Origin: Helicobacter japonicus | GTDB lineage: Bacteria; Campylobacterota; Campylobacteria; Campylobacterales; Helicobacteraceae | Assembly: GCF_000762845.2 (NCBI RefSeq) | Contig: NZ_JRMQ02000001.1 | Location: 186,001-250,000 of the forward strand | DNA length: 64,000 nt | Direction: 5' to 3' | Shown: in pieces, positions 35,106 to 44,688 of the stretch | How the letters are laid out: each line of letters opens with the position of its first letter | Position numbering within the stretch: position 1 is the first letter of the stretch | Translations under genes and position numbers: made by a program | The notes under the pieces: generated by a model | Told to the model about the DNA's origin: nothing | Database searches by the model: none | The model's input: the letters and a program-made list of their open reading frames with translations, nothing else

Positions 35106-35750
35106 TTATTTTGCCATATTTACTTGTGATTTCAATTGCTCATAATGACGCAAAAACCATAACGCACCAAAAGCCAAACCAGGCGTTTTAGTAATACTCA
35201 AATTATACACAAACTCTTCCACTTCACTTGCTCTTATAAGCACAGATTCTATAACCTCGCCATCAACGCCACCACCTGCATTTACCCTATCATCTTCATC
35301 TATGCACGCATAAAATAATGTTTGCTTCGCACCGCTATGTCCTACTGCTGTGGAAAAAGTCGTAATGAGCTCAAGTGAATCTACCTTGTATCCACATTCT
35401 TCTAACACTTCTTCTTGTGCAATTTGTTTTAAACTTTTACCTACCTTATCTACCAATCCAGCGCATAACTCATAAGTATAACCCAAAGTTTGAATATGTG
35501 AATCTACGCATTTTAAGGAACTTTCATCAGGGAGCATTCTTGCAAATACCGCAGGACGAAATTGCTTCACAAAAAGCAGACTATCCTCCTGCTTGTGATA
35601 AAGCACAATAGCCACAGAATCTAAACTTTGAATAAAATCCCACGAGCGTGCTTTTCCATTCTCATTATAAAGCATACGGCGAGGCTTAACATAAATAGAA
35701 TCTACGCATTCGCAAAAACTTACATTGCTAATGCTTGATACATCTTTCAT
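35106..35750 (-). CDS. NUDT14-like Nudix hydrolase (UDP-sugar diphosphatase type)
   Basis: The 214-residue protein has a Nudix box of the NUDT14 kind (ELCAGLVDKVGKSLKQIAQE, then EVLEECGY), followed by STAVGHSGAKQTLFYACIDE and GGGVDGEVIESVLI, which mirror the UDP-glucose pyrophosphatase subfamily. Relative to the canonical G-x5-E-x7-REUXEEXGU box the first Glu and the Arg are replaced, as in that subfamily. Predicted substrates are UDP- or ADP-sugars. It overlaps the csd3 stop by 4 bases. Degrading UDP-sugars next to cell-wall genes may tune precursor pools (inference). Confidence 0.78.
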   Translation of the reverse strand: MKDVSSISNVSFCECVDSIYVKPRRMLYNENGKARSWDFIQSLDSVAIVLYHKQEDSLLFVKQFRPAVFARMLPDESSLKCVDSHIQTLGYTYELCAGLVDKVGKSLKQIAQEEVLEECGYKVDSLELITTFSTAVGHSGAKQTLFYACIDEDDRVNAGGGVDGEVIESVLIRASEVEEFVYNLSITKTPGLAFGALWFLRHYEQLKSQVNMAK

Positions 35751-36967
35751 AATGCGTTAGCCTGTGTCTGCGTAGATATATCCTGCTGCCCTTGTATAGA
35801 CACTTCTATCTCTCCTGGCAAATTAAAATCTTCATTAGGAGTAATTGCATTCACACTCCTATTCAATGCATTTTGCAAATAAGGCATAAAGTGTTCTGTT
35901 AGGGCGATAAAGGATTCTTTTTCTTTACCTTGTAATTCTTTGCTTACAGCTTTTACACTTGAAAGAGGATTAATTGGCACATTATTACGATAAAGCCCAA
36001 AATGCAAATGTGGTCCAGTGCTTAGTCCTGTTGAGCCTACGCGTCCAATCATTTGTCCGCGCTTGACTTTTTTACCAGTCCTCATACCTGTGGCAAAAGA
36101 ATTCATATGGGCATAGAGTGTTTTTAAATTATTTTCGTGGCGAATTTCAATGAGGTTTCCATATCCTCCCCTTTTTCCTGCAAAAATAACCACACCATCA
36201 GCAGCAGCTACAATAGGTGTGCCTTTTGGTGCAGCATAATCTACCGCATAATGCGGGCGAATTGTGCCAAGTATGGGGTGCTTTCTCCCCAAAGAGAATC
36301 TTGAACTTATCCTCGCTCCAGCCACAGGAGTTTGAAGCAAAAATCCTTGAATCTCTTTCCCCTCTTTATTGTAATAGCGTCCATTATTAAATCTAAAAAT
36401 ATAATGCGGTTTTTTATTAATTTCCACAACAGCAGCTTTAATACTTGCATTCTTAAGGGGTTTGCCTAATCGATATTTGCGCTCATAAATAATAGCTAAT
36501 TTGTCATTTTTCAAAATACTTCGAAAATTGACACTATTTTTATAAGCATTTAAAAATTCACCAACCAAGCCACTATCATTTGTCATTTCAAGCAAATCTT
36601 GATAGGGAGACTTTTGAATAGAGAGGCTAATAGTTTGCTCTTGCTCAAAATAAATCATAGGTGTAAAATCAAGTATATACGCATCATCACGCTTAAAAAT
36701 ATGAATCTGCATACCATCGCCTATGGGAATGAGTGCTTGAATCAACTCATCATTTTTGCCTAAAAGTGTATAATAAGTTACTCCTGCATAAATTTCTGAA
36801 GTAAGTTCTTTATCTTTAGGAGGAAGGTCATAATACACACTCGTTGGAATGCCATATTTTTGAAAAAATGCAAAAAGTGTGTAGCCAGATTCCCATACTT
36901 GAGAATGAGCCACCGCCCCAAAACATAAACTACCCCATAAACCCATAAGCATACATATTTTTCTCAT
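35747..36967 (-). CDS. csd3: M23 peptidoglycan DD-endopeptidase/carboxypeptidase Csd3/HdpA
   Basis: This 406-residue protein has a signal peptide (MLMGLWGSLCFGAVAHSQ), an N-terminal inhibitory region, and a C-terminal LytM domain with metal ligands HYAVDYAAP (HxxxD) and GPHLHFGLY (HxH), plus YGNLIEIRHENNLKTLYAHM. The H. pylori homologue (HP0506) trims peptidoglycan crosslinks and stem peptides and is needed for helical shape. It is first of a minus operon with the Nudix, PgbA-like and GlcD genes, in the same order as H. pylori. Confidence 0.92.
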   Translation of the reverse strand: MRKICMLMGLWGSLCFGAVAHSQVWESGYTLFAFFQKYGIPTSVYYDLPPKDKELTSEIYAGVTYYTLLGKNDELIQALIPIGDGMQIHIFKRDDAYILDFTPMIYFEQEQTISLSIQKSPYQDLLEMTNDSGLVGEFLNAYKNSVNFRSILKNDKLAIIYERKYRLGKPLKNASIKAAVVEINKKPHYIFRFNNGRYYNKEGKEIQGFLLQTPVAGARISSRFSLGRKHPILGTIRPHYAVDYAAPKGTPIVAAADGVVIFAGKRGGYGNLIEIRHENNLKTLYAHMNSFATGMRTGKKVKRGQMIGRVGSTGLSTGPHLHFGLYRNNVPINPLSSVKAVSKELQGKEKESFIALTEHFMPYLQNALNRSVNAITPNEDFNLPGEIEVSIQGQQDISTQTQANAL

Positions 36968-37086
36968 TACAGAAACCTTGAAACATATTGCGTATTTTCT
37001 ACATAATTAAAATAAATGCGCCAAAAACCGAAATTCTAATATAAAAAGCTTAATAAAAGATGTTAAAATATGTGTTCTCAATTATT

Positions 37087-37103
37087 TGGCACTATTTTTG
37101 CAT
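37087..37103 (+). promoter_or_regulatory. Sigma54 (RpoN) promoter
   Basis: TGGCAC-TATTT-TTGCAT matches the -24/-12 consensus TGGCAC-N5-TTGCA exactly. The start would lie near 37113, 62 bases before the small membrane protein gene. In H. pylori the flgK-region genes are RpoN-dependent, which agrees with this position. Confidence 0.85.
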
Positions 37104-37174
37104 ATATTTTAATAATGCTTAAAACTTGTGAGAATCTTATTGAGATTCTCACCTGCATCTATTAAGGAGTAAAA

Positions 37175-37366
37175 ATGAGCACAGGCTTAAAAAATTGGCT
37201 ATTTCCAACATTAAGCTTTTTAGCATTTATATATGTTTTGCTTTTGCTCGGTATTTGGACTTATCGCATTGATACGAGTAAGCCGATTTTTAGCTCTGAT
37301 AATGCGTCTAAAGGTGTAACATCACTTAAAGACTTTAAGCAAGAAATGCAAGGATATGTAAAATAA
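37175..37366 (+). CDS. Small single-span membrane protein, sigma54-controlled, unknown function
   Basis: This 63-residue protein has one membrane helix (FPTLSFLAFIYVLLLLGIWT) and a hydrophilic C-terminal tail (SKGVTSLKDFKQEMQGYVK), probably periplasmic by charge. AAGGAG precedes its ATG. It stands between a near-perfect sigma54 promoter and the sigma28 promoter of flgM, on the strand leading into the flagellar genes. I do not recognise its family. The regulation points to a flagellum-associated role. Confidence 0.7.
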   Translation: MSTGLKNWLFPTLSFLAFIYVLLLLGIWTYRIDTSKPIFSSDNASKGVTSLKDFKQEMQGYVK

Positions 37367-37369
37367 TGC

Positions 37370-37396
37370 TAAAATATTTTTATATTTAGTCGATTT
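37370..37396 (+). promoter_or_regulatory. Sigma28 (FliA) promoter of flgM
   Basis: TAAA, then 15 bases, then GTCGATTT, compares with TAAA-N15-GCCGATAA. The match holds in the -35, the exact spacing and the core CGAT. It begins 4 bases after the stop of the small membrane gene and 43 bases before flgM. Confidence 0.7.
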
Positions 37397-37438
37397 GACA
37401 ATAAATCAAAATCACTTAGATTAAATAAGGGGTGTCCT

Positions 37439-37651
37439 ATGGTAAATGGTGTAAATACAAGTATTGTTGCAGCAAAAACTCTTAGCAGAGAAACACTCAA
37501 CAAACAAAATGAAAGCACTGAAGTGAAAGAAAAAGAACAAGTGCAACTTTCACGTGCAGAGCAAATCAAAGAGCAAATCAAAAATGGTGAATACAAGATT
37601 GATTTGCAACAAACTTCAGAGAAAATGGCATCAAATTTGCTTAACCTATAA
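37439..37651 (+). CDS. flgM: Anti-sigma28 factor FlgM
   Basis: FlgM binds FliA until the hook is complete. The 70-residue protein is short, as in epsilonproteobacteria, with an unstructured polar N-terminus (TLSRETLNKQNESTEVKEKE) and the conserved C-terminal FliA-binding helices RAEQIKEQIKNGEYKIDLQQ, then TSEKMASNLLNL. AAGGGG lies upstream of the ATG. Both a sigma54 promoter (37087) and a sigma28 promoter (37370) can supply its transcript, giving early and feedback expression. Confidence 0.9.
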   Translation: MVNGVNTSIVAAKTLSRETLNKQNESTEVKEKEQVQLSRAEQIKEQIKNGEYKIDLQQTSEKMASNLLNL

Positions 37652-37657
37652 AAAACT

Positions 37658-37701
37658 CTCCATTGTATAGAACCGTATAAAAGTTATTTTATACGATGGA
37701 G
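37658..37701 (+). other. Mutually exclusive hairpins between flgM and the FlgN-like gene
   Basis: The segment TTTTATACG (37687-37695) pairs perfectly with CGTATAAAA (37674-37682, loop GTTA). The overlapping TATACGATGGAG pairs with the upstream CTCCATTGTATA (37658-37669) with one mismatch. Only one of the two stems can form at a time. No U-run follows, so this is more likely a processing, stability or translation element than a terminator. Confidence 0.4.
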
Positions 37702-37717
37702 TATATAGGATTTGGCT

Positions 37718-38143
37718 ATGCTACATACTTACATTAATGGTGCGATTGCAGATTTAAAAGCATTAATCGAACTCACACAGCTTGATAATGCAGATATACA
37801 AATCGCAAATCACGAAGCAATCTTTGAACGATTAGACCAAAAAAATACGCTTGTAAAAGCATTTGAAGACAAAAAATCCCTTATCCAACAAGAAATGCTC
37901 ATTTTGTGCAACAAGAATCCGCATAAATCGCTCCAAGACTTGCTTGATGAAGAAACAAATAATCTCCTTGACATTATGCGTGATACGCTTAGTGAGCTTA
38001 AAACTATCAATAGCAACTACGCACGCAGTGTATTTGCTGTGTCAGAATTTTATAATTCACTCATTCAACGCGTCATACCTCACGAAAACGATGGCTATGA
38101 CCAGCACCGACAGCAAAGTCATCTGCTTAAAATCCAAGCATAA
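37718..38143 (+). CDS. FlgN-like flagellar chaperone
   Basis: This 141-residue all-helical protein (IADLKALIELTQLDNADIQI, SLQDLLDEETNNLLDIMRDT, SELKTINSNYARSVFAVSEF) sits directly before flgK, where FlgN-family chaperones for FlgK/FlgL are encoded. The H. pylori counterpart by position is HP1120. I set the start at 37718, seven bases after TAGGA. Sequence identity in this family is low, so the name rests on size, helicity and context. Confidence 0.72.
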   Translation: MLHTYINGAIADLKALIELTQLDNADIQIANHEAIFERLDQKNTLVKAFEDKKSLIQQEMLILCNKNPHKSLQDLLDEETNNLLDIMRDTLSELKTINSNYARSVFAVSEFYNSLIQRVIPHENDGYDQHRQQSHLLKIQA

Positions 38144-38152
38144 GGCATAGTT

Positions 38153-39973
38153 ATGGGTGGCATTCTTTCCTCTCTTAATACCTCCTACACAGGTTTGCAA
38201 GCACATCAGCTTATGGTCGATGTAACGGGCAATAACATTGCTAATGCAAGTGATGAGTTTTATAGTCGTCAGCGTGTCCTTGTGCGTCCAGAACGACCAC
38301 TTTATTATCAAGATTACAATCTCGGCAGGGGTGTAAGTGTTGAGACAATTCAACGCATTCACGATGAATTTGTCTTTAATCGTTATCGCAAGGCAGCAGA
38401 AGAAGCGCAATATTATGATACACATTTTACAACCTTGCGTGAAGCATCAGCATTTTTTCCCGAAGTCGATGGTGTTGGAATCTATAACGATTTAGAGGAA
38501 TATTTTAACTCGTGGAAAGATTTAGCCAAAAATGCTACCGACCCAGCACAAAAGCAAGTTTTAGCCAAAAATGCACAAGTTTTAAGTAAAAATATCCAAG
38601 ATACGCGCTTCCGACTTGTGCGATTACAACAAAAAACAAGTGAAGAGCTTGAAGTAACAATTAATGAAGTCAATCGCCTCGCAAAAGAAATAGCGCATAT
38701 TAATGGCAAACTCAAAGAAATGGAAGACCAACGTGAACTTAAACAAGCTAATGAATTACGCGATAGACGTGATGAGCTAGAATATAATCTCCAAACCCTT
38801 ATTGGTGCAAATGTTTTCAAAAATCACCTTGATTCTAACGCCTCTATTCACCCTAAACTTGCTGATTTTGATGATGAATATGTGCTTAATATCGGTTTTG
38901 GATTTAATATCGTAGATGGCGCAATGTATCACCCTATCGTGCTAAAAAAAGATGATAATCACCTCAACCTTAACCGCGTATATTTTCAAGGCGATGATTT
39001 TAAAACCGTTGAAATCACAGATAAAATTATTCAAGGCAAAGCGGGTTCTCTCATTAGCCTTTATAATTCAGGTGAGGGTGGCACACGTGTAGGGAAGATT
39101 CAAGATTATATCAATCAGCTTGATATTTTTGCAAAAGGCTTCATTGAAGCAACAAATGCTATTTATTCTCAAAGCGCAGCAACACAAATTCGTAGCGATA
39201 AGCTTGATGTATGGAGTTTAAATGCTTTAGTAGATAGTAACTACAATATCAAAAAAGGGAGCTTTGATATTGTAGTATATAGCTCACAAGGCGAAGAAAT
39301 TGGACGCAAAAGTATTTATATTGATGAAATTACGACAATGAATGATGTAGTTCGCGCTATTAATGCAAATACAGATGATAATAAAGACAATAATGCCCTC
39401 AATGATATTGATGATTACTTCCGCGCCTATTATGATAATGGCACACAAGAATTTAATATCTTAGCCAAGAATCCTTCTCAAGGTTTATATGTCGCCATAC
39501 AAGATAATGGCACAAACTTCACTGGTGCATTTGGGTTAAATAAATTTTTTGATGGCAATGATGCGCATAATATCGCTCTAAGCTATGAATACGCCAAAGA
39601 TGCCACACTTATACGCCCTTGGCTTGCGCCTGTGAATGGAAATTTTGATGTAGCAAATATGATGCAACAACTTCAATATGAAGATGTAGATTTTTATGTC
39701 AATAAATATGAAACAAAACAAATGCGTATATCAGAATATTATCAATTCCTCTCCGGACGCGTAGCAAACCAAACTGAAGCTACACAACGCACTAAAGAGA
39801 CAAAAGATTCTGTACTTTCTGCGGTGAAAAAAGAGCATTTAGCTATTTCACAAGTAAGCCTTGATGAAGAAATGGTGAATCTTATCAAGTTTCAAGGTGG
39901 TTATGCAGCAAATGCCAAAGTCATCACAACCATTGATAGAATGATAGAAACTCTGCTTGGTATTAAGCAATAA
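38153..39973 (+). CDS. flgK: Flagellar hook-associated protein 1 FlgK
   Basis: FlgK forms the hook-filament junction. The 606-residue protein starts with the rod/hook motif SSLNTSYTGLQAHQLMVDVT followed by GNNIANAS, has a coiled-coil stretch (ELEVTINEVNRLAKEIAHIN), and ends in the matching C-terminal helix (VSLDEEMVNLIKFQGGYAAN, then AKVITTIDRMIETLLGIKQ). It lies 10 bases after the FlgN-like gene and is expected to share the sigma54/sigma28 regulation of the block. Confidence 0.96.
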   Translation: MGGILSSLNTSYTGLQAHQLMVDVTGNNIANASDEFYSRQRVLVRPERPLYYQDYNLGRGVSVETIQRIHDEFVFNRYRKAAEEAQYYDTHFTTLREASAFFPEVDGVGIYNDLEEYFNSWKDLAKNATDPAQKQVLAKNAQVLSKNIQDTRFRLVRLQQKTSEELEVTINEVNRLAKEIAHINGKLKEMEDQRELKQANELRDRRDELEYNLQTLIGANVFKNHLDSNASIHPKLADFDDEYVLNIGFGFNIVDGAMYHPIVLKKDDNHLNLNRVYFQGDDFKTVEITDKIIQGKAGSLISLYNSGEGGTRVGKIQDYINQLDIFAKGFIEATNAIYSQSAATQIRSDKLDVWSLNALVDSNYNIKKGSFDIVVYSSQGEEIGRKSIYIDEITTMNDVVRAINANTDDNKDNNALNDIDDYFRAYYDNGTQEFNILAKNPSQGLYVAIQDNGTNFTGAFGLNKFFDGNDAHNIALSYEYAKDATLIRPWLAPVNGNFDVANMMQQLQYEDVDFYVNKYETKQMRISEYYQFLSGRVANQTEATQRTKETKDSVLSAVKKEHLAISQVSLDEEMVNLIKFQGGYAANAKVITTIDRMIETLLGIKQ

Positions 39974-39974
39974 A

Positions 39975-40685
39975 ATGCTCAAGATTCTTAAAAGTAGCCT
40001 TGAAGATTTTTTTACATTTAAGATTTTAAGCCTTGTTTGTGTGCCTTTAATACTTAATCTTTTGCTTATAGGCAGTGTGCTTTATTTTTGTGCCACTCCT
40101 TTTTATGACTTTATCCTAAGCCATACTCCGCAATGGATTCAAGACATCAATACAAATACTGCCCTTTGGGCGAAAGTGGTAAGCTTTATATACAGCCTAA
40201 GCGTGTATCTTATCTTAGGTTTGGGCGTTGCGCTCCTTGCCTTATTGTGCAATCTTTTCTTCTCTCTCTTTTACACACCTTTAATTGTGCGATATGTGCA
40301 TAATAAAGATTTTTCTTTTATCAAACTTAATCCCTTTGGCTCAATGTGGGGCGATACCCTTAGCTTTACTAAAGATTTATGTATATTTGCAGCACTTTTT
40401 ATACTTTGCATTCCTTTGTATTTTATCCCAATATGTGGCACATTCATACCCTTAATACTTGGATTTTTCTTTTTCAAAAGACGCACCTTTTATGATGTGG
40501 GAAGCTACATAATGGATAAGACACAATTTGATGCCTTGCAATCCCATAGATTCCAAAACTCTATGTGCGCACTTCTTAGCTTTCTATTTAGCCTTATTCC
40601 TTTTGTGAGTTTTTTTCTTATGCCCTTACAAATTCTTATCATTACACGATACATATTTGACAAATTACACTCTCATACTATATAG
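39975..40685 (+). CDS. EI24/CysZ-like multi-span membrane protein
   Basis: The 236-residue protein has about five membrane helices (SLVCVPLILNLLLIGSVLYF, FIYSLSVYLILGLGVALLAL, LCIFAALFILCIPLYFIPIC, ALLSFLFSLIPFVSFFLMPL) and the RRTFYDVGSYIMDK-type loop found in EI24-domain proteins. E. coli CysZ of this superfamily transports sulfate; other members are uncharacterised. The ATG at 39975 falls one base after the flgK stop, so it is co-translated with flgK but probably unrelated to motility. It is convergent with the TPR protein gene. Confidence 0.78.
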   Translation: MLKILKSSLEDFFTFKILSLVCVPLILNLLLIGSVLYFCATPFYDFILSHTPQWIQDINTNTALWAKVVSFIYSLSVYLILGLGVALLALLCNLFFSLFYTPLIVRYVHNKDFSFIKLNPFGSMWGDTLSFTKDLCIFAALFILCIPLYFIPICGTFIPLILGFFFFKRRTFYDVGSYIMDKTQFDALQSHRFQNSMCALLSFLFSLIPFVSFFLMPLQILIITRYIFDKLHSHTI

Positions 40686-40697
40686 TTTTGTCAAGTA

Positions 40698-43229
40698 TCA
40701 AAGTGGAGGTGAATTTGCCTGACTTATGTCTTTAATATCAAGCAAATAACTTGTATCAATCTCAAAATCAAAAAATTCAGATTCAAATTTGCTATTAGCG
40801 AGTTTATCATAATGTTGTGTGGCAGCTTTCATATTTTTTGCCTCTTGATAAAGCAATCCCAAAGCATAACGCGCTTCAAAATTTGTAGCGGATTCTACCT
40901 TAACAAGCTGTAAAAGTGCTACAGCATTTTCGTGGCGGTCTGCACCCATAGCAGAAATAGCCGCATAAAAACGTGTTTGGGAATCATCTTCGTGTAAATC
41001 ATCAAGAAGCGAGTTATAAAGTGCGAAAGCCTTTTCAAAATCATTACTATAAATATTTGAAAGTGCCAATGCTTGCAAAATACCATTACTTGTGCGCGTT
41101 TCTACAATAAGTCTTGCCTCTAACTCCTCTTGGATAGAACGCAAAGAGCCTGTTACAAAGCCAACATACACATACAATTCACGTGCAAGGGAAGGTCCAT
41201 AATAAATTGAGCGCATATCAAGATTCTTTTCTTTATAAATTACATTCATTTGTAGAGCAACATCTTTAAGATTTACTCTAAAGCGTTTGCCGAGCTCATA
41301 CATCGTATTTGCTACCACATCTTTTGTATAGATTTTTTTCAAATTTTCAAATGCCCTTACCACTTGTTCTTCGTTTCCTGCAGAAATTCCATACACTGCT
41401 TGAAGAGCATAATAGATGGGTTTTCTTTCATATACAGACTGCTTTTGCATATCATTAAACCAATCAAGTGAATCTGCTGGGGAATCGCTTGTGTAACGAA
41501 AAAGTGAAAGTAAAAATTGATGCTCAATATGATTGGTAAAATTAATTTCTGCCAAATCATTAGAAATAGAGTTCGTCAAACGCGCCCTATCTCTGTAAGT
41601 GAGCTCTGCACACATTAGAGCAAAAATACCTGCTATCGTATTATTAGAATCTAAATGATACGCACGGATAAAATGCACATACGCATTGTCAAAATCATTC
41701 ATTTGCGCATAAAGCAACCCAACATTGTAATGCAAAACAGAATGGTTGGGATAAGTTTTTAATGATTTTTCCATTGATTTAATCGTTTCACGTATATCCT
41801 GATTTAATGCCAAAGCACGCAAATCCTGCGCAAGTAAGCTATTAATCTGTGAAACCCTCTGCCCTTCTTGTAAAATACTTTTTGCACTTTCTATATTACT
41901 TGAATACGCATTTAAATTCCCATCATCAATAATCTCTAAAGCTTTCTTAGCATCAAATACCAAAAAAGGCGCGTAGTAAAAAAGTAGTTTATATCCTAGC
42001 ATTTTGTTATGTTCAAAGCGACGATTCCAAAAGTCTTCTTGAGCAAGATTAACATCAAATAAATCATCACGCAACTTTGCCTTAATAGGATATTGTTCAA
42101 AAACCTTTGCATCATCTTCTTTAGCATTAAGCCTATCTAAAATGAGTGCGCTCTCTTTAAAATTTCCATCTTTTAGCTCAATGAGTTGTAAAGCCATAAG
42201 TGCTTGCGCGTTGCCAACATATGAGCCAAGATATTCATAAAGATACTGCTTTGCTTGAGTATATTCCCCAAGCCTTGCGTGAAGAAGTGCGATAGCAAAA
42301 TTATCCTCCTTTGTTGCTACTTGTTTAAGCTGTGCAAGAGCATTATACTCATCACCAAAAATCAAAAACACCTCTGAAGCCATTTTCTTACTTTCATTGG
42401 CATAACTATTAGAGCTAGGATTCAAAAATGGCGAAAGGGATTCAAAATAGAATCCTTTGTAATACTGCAACAATCCATAGAGATAAGAATAAAGTGGCTG
42501 ATTAGCCGTATGATACAAATAACTTGAACTAATACCTAAATAATATTCATAGAGATTCATATCGCCAAGCATATACGCGCTATATGCCGCATTAAAGGCA
42601 CTTACGCTTATATCTTCCCCCACATTAATTGCCCCATCAAAAGAACTAATCGCCTTTTTGTAATCACCCTCTTTAATTTTAATTACACCCAAATTGTAAT
42701 ATGCAATGGATTGAGAATAAGCCGCAATATTTTCAAAGATTCCTAATGCTTCGAGTTTATCACCCTGTGCATAAAGAATATTTGCTTTTTTAATCATATT
42801 GCCAAGCTCTGTTTCATCAACTTCAAGACGCTTTTGACCACCAAGAATTGGAGCAGGCTGGATAATCTTGCGTGAAACAGGAGCAGGTGAGGCTTCTTCT
42901 TTTTCTTTAGGAGAACCCATAAGAAGAAACACGATAAGCAAAATGATGAGTATAAAAAAAAGTGCAACAATAGCAATCAAACCTATCATTAAGGGTTTAT
43001 TATCTTTGATATGCTGTATTAAAGGCTGAATCTTATCTGTAACTTGTGCAACAATAGCCTTAACTTTATTTAGTTTTGCTTCGCTTGAAGCATTACTTTC
43101 CCCTACACCCTCTTGATTATCGGAAGTATTTGATTGAGCAGAATCTGTTCGTTCTTGTGTTGTTGATGTGCCTTCTTGGTTATCTTGAATTTCTAAGCCA
43201 TCATCAAGATTAATAGATTCTTCTGCCAT
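40698..43229 (-). CDS. Large membrane-anchored TPR-repeat protein
   Basis: The 843-residue protein has an acidic N-terminus rich in Ser/Glu (GLEIQDNQEGTSTTQERTDS), one membrane helix at about residues 80-105 (LMIGLIAIVALFFILIILLI), and then many TPR-like units, such as YYNLGVIKIKEGDYKKAISS, VLHYNVGLLYAQMNDFDNAY and FEARYALGLLYQEAKNMKAA. The bulk is predicted to be periplasmic. It lies 10 bases downstream of serS, as HP1479 follows HP1480 in H. pylori. The function is unknown; TPR arrays suggest an envelope scaffold. Gene order is conserved, so it is not accessory. Confidence 0.8.
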   Translation of the reverse strand: MAEESINLDDGLEIQDNQEGTSTTQERTDSAQSNTSDNQEGVGESNASSEAKLNKVKAIVAQVTDKIQPLIQHIKDNKPLMIGLIAIVALFFILIILLIVFLLMGSPKEKEEASPAPVSRKIIQPAPILGGQKRLEVDETELGNMIKKANILYAQGDKLEALGIFENIAAYSQSIAYYNLGVIKIKEGDYKKAISSFDGAINVGEDISVSAFNAAYSAYMLGDMNLYEYYLGISSSYLYHTANQPLYSYLYGLLQYYKGFYFESLSPFLNPSSNSYANESKKMASEVFLIFGDEYNALAQLKQVATKEDNFAIALLHARLGEYTQAKQYLYEYLGSYVGNAQALMALQLIELKDGNFKESALILDRLNAKEDDAKVFEQYPIKAKLRDDLFDVNLAQEDFWNRRFEHNKMLGYKLLFYYAPFLVFDAKKALEIIDDGNLNAYSSNIESAKSILQEGQRVSQINSLLAQDLRALALNQDIRETIKSMEKSLKTYPNHSVLHYNVGLLYAQMNDFDNAYVHFIRAYHLDSNNTIAGIFALMCAELTYRDRARLTNSISNDLAEINFTNHIEHQFLLSLFRYTSDSPADSLDWFNDMQKQSVYERKPIYYALQAVYGISAGNEEQVVRAFENLKKIYTKDVVANTMYELGKRFRVNLKDVALQMNVIYKEKNLDMRSIYYGPSLARELYVYVGFVTGSLRSIQEELEARLIVETRTSNGILQALALSNIYSNDFEKAFALYNSLLDDLHEDDSQTRFYAAISAMGADRHENAVALLQLVKVESATNFEARYALGLLYQEAKNMKAATQHYDKLANSKFESEFFDFEIDTSYLLDIKDISQANSPPL

Positions 43230-43239
43230 AATTTGCCTC

Positions 43240-44508
43240 TTACAAATACTTTCTTAAAACTTCAGGAATGACTATGTTTCCATCGGCTTGTTGGTAATTT
43301 TCCATAATAGCAATAAGTGTGCGTCCAACCGCTAAAGAAGAGCCATTAAGTGTATGCACAAGAGCATTTTTTCCATTTTCTTTATAGCGGATTTTTGCTC
43401 TACGCGCCTGAAAATCTCGTGTATTTGAAACAGAACTAATCTCCCGATAGCAATTTTGCCCAGGAAGCCACACTTCAATATCAATGGTATTACTTGCACT
43501 AAAACCTAAATCCCCGCCACACAACTGCACTAAACGATGAGGGAGTTTAAGCTCACTCAAAATGCCACTTGCTGTTTGCACCATTTTTTCTTGCATAGCT
43601 TCACTTTGACTTGGGTGAGTAATGGCGACAAGCTCGACTTTATCAAATTGATGCTGTCGTATCATACCTCGCGTATCTCTCCCCGCACTTCCAGCTTCTT
43701 TACGAAAACAAGGCGTATGTGCAGTGAGCATAATGGGTAATTTTTCACTAGAGATAATGCTATCTTGATAAAGATTAGTAAGTGTGATTTCAGAAGTAGA
43801 GATAAGATACAAATCGTGCTCACTTTGTTCATCATCAAATTGTGAATCCACCTTAAACATATCATCTTCAAACTTAGGCAACTGCCCTGTGCCAAAAAGC
43901 GCACGAGCATTAACAATTACAGGCGTTAGGACAGATTCAAAACCTGCTTTTTCATTATAATCCAACATAAAATTGATAAGCGCACGATTGAGCTTTGCTC
44001 CCATACCACGCAAGACAGAAAAACGACTTTTGGCAAGTTTTACTCCTGCTTCAAAATCAATCCAACCATTTGCAACGCCTAGCTCCCAATGCTCTTTAGG
44101 TGCAAAATCAAATTGTGGTGGGGTAAGCACTTTTTTTATTTCTACATTGTCATTTTCATCTTCACCTTTTGGAGTAGCAGAATCTGGAAGATTTGGAATA
44201 TTGTAAAGAAAATCTTGCAGTTTGGTTTCTGTAATATTTAAAGCAGATTCTGCTTTATTTATAGCGATTTTATTTGCATCAAGTGCGGCTTTTAACTCGC
44301 TTATATCTTTTTGTTCTCTTTTATACTCACCAAAAAGCTTTGAAGTTTTATTTTGAAAAGCTTGCAAACCCTCGAGTTCTTGTTTGCAGGATTTATATTC
44401 AAGAGCAAGATTTTTGAGATCACTTAAAGTATTTTCACTCACTTTTTTAATGCTAAGCTGTTTGCTTACTTGCTCAAAATCATTCACCAATGCCTTTGTA
44501 TCAATCAT
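43240..44508 (-). CDS. serS: Seryl-tRNA synthetase
   Basis: This 422-residue class II synthetase has an N-terminal coiled-coil tRNA arm ([40 protein letters not shown]). Motif 2 ([20 protein letters not shown], then HQFDKVELV) and motif 3 ([20 protein letters not shown]) follow. I start at the ATG at 44508, after GAAGGAAAG, rather than the GTG one codon earlier. It charges tRNA-Ser, one of whose genes is at 48384 here. Confidence 0.97.
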   Translation of the reverse strand: MIDTKALVNDFEQVSKQLSIKKVSENTLSDLKNLALEYKSCKQELEGLQAFQNKTSKLFGEYKREQKDISELKAALDANKIAINKAESALNITETKLQDFLYNIPNLPDSATPKGEDENDNVEIKKVLTPPQFDFAPKEHWELGVANGWIDFEAGVKLAKSRFSVLRGMGAKLNRALINFMLDYNEKAGFESVLTPVIVNARALFGTGQLPKFEDDMFKVDSQFDDEQSEHDLYLISTSEITLTNLYQDSIISSEKLPIMLTAHTPCFRKEAGSAGRDTRGMIRQHQFDKVELVAITHPSQSEAMQEKMVQTASGILSELKLPHRLVQLCGGDLGFSASNTIDIEVWLPGQNCYREISSVSNTRDFQARRAKIRYKENGKNALVHTLNGSSLAVGRTLIAIMENYQQADGNIVIPEVLRKYL

Positions 44509-44605
44509 CACTTTCCTTCTCTTTACAAAATCATCATATTGTAGTCAAAAAGCATTTTTTATTCCTAAAACATAAGCAAAATGTCTTGCAAAATTACTAA
44601 GTTAT

Positions 44606-44613
44606 TATAAAAT
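44606..44613 (+). promoter_or_regulatory. -10 region of the tat operon
   Basis: TATAAAAT lies about 75 bases before tatB. The leader contains a 15-codon open frame (44642-44689, MRLTSNFYSKLNKVC) whose TGA shares one base with the tatB ATG (TGATG). Confidence 0.4.
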
Positions 44614-44688
44614 GCGAACTTAAATCTATAGAGTGATATAAATGCGTCTCACGAGCAATTTTTATAGTAAGCTTAATAAGGTATGCTG

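Noticed and set aside
37702-37735. Sigma54-like TTTGGCTATGCTACAT before the FlgN-like gene
   Set aside because: It overlaps the start codon and deviates from the -24/-12 consensus and spacing; the exact match at 37087 explains RpoN control better.
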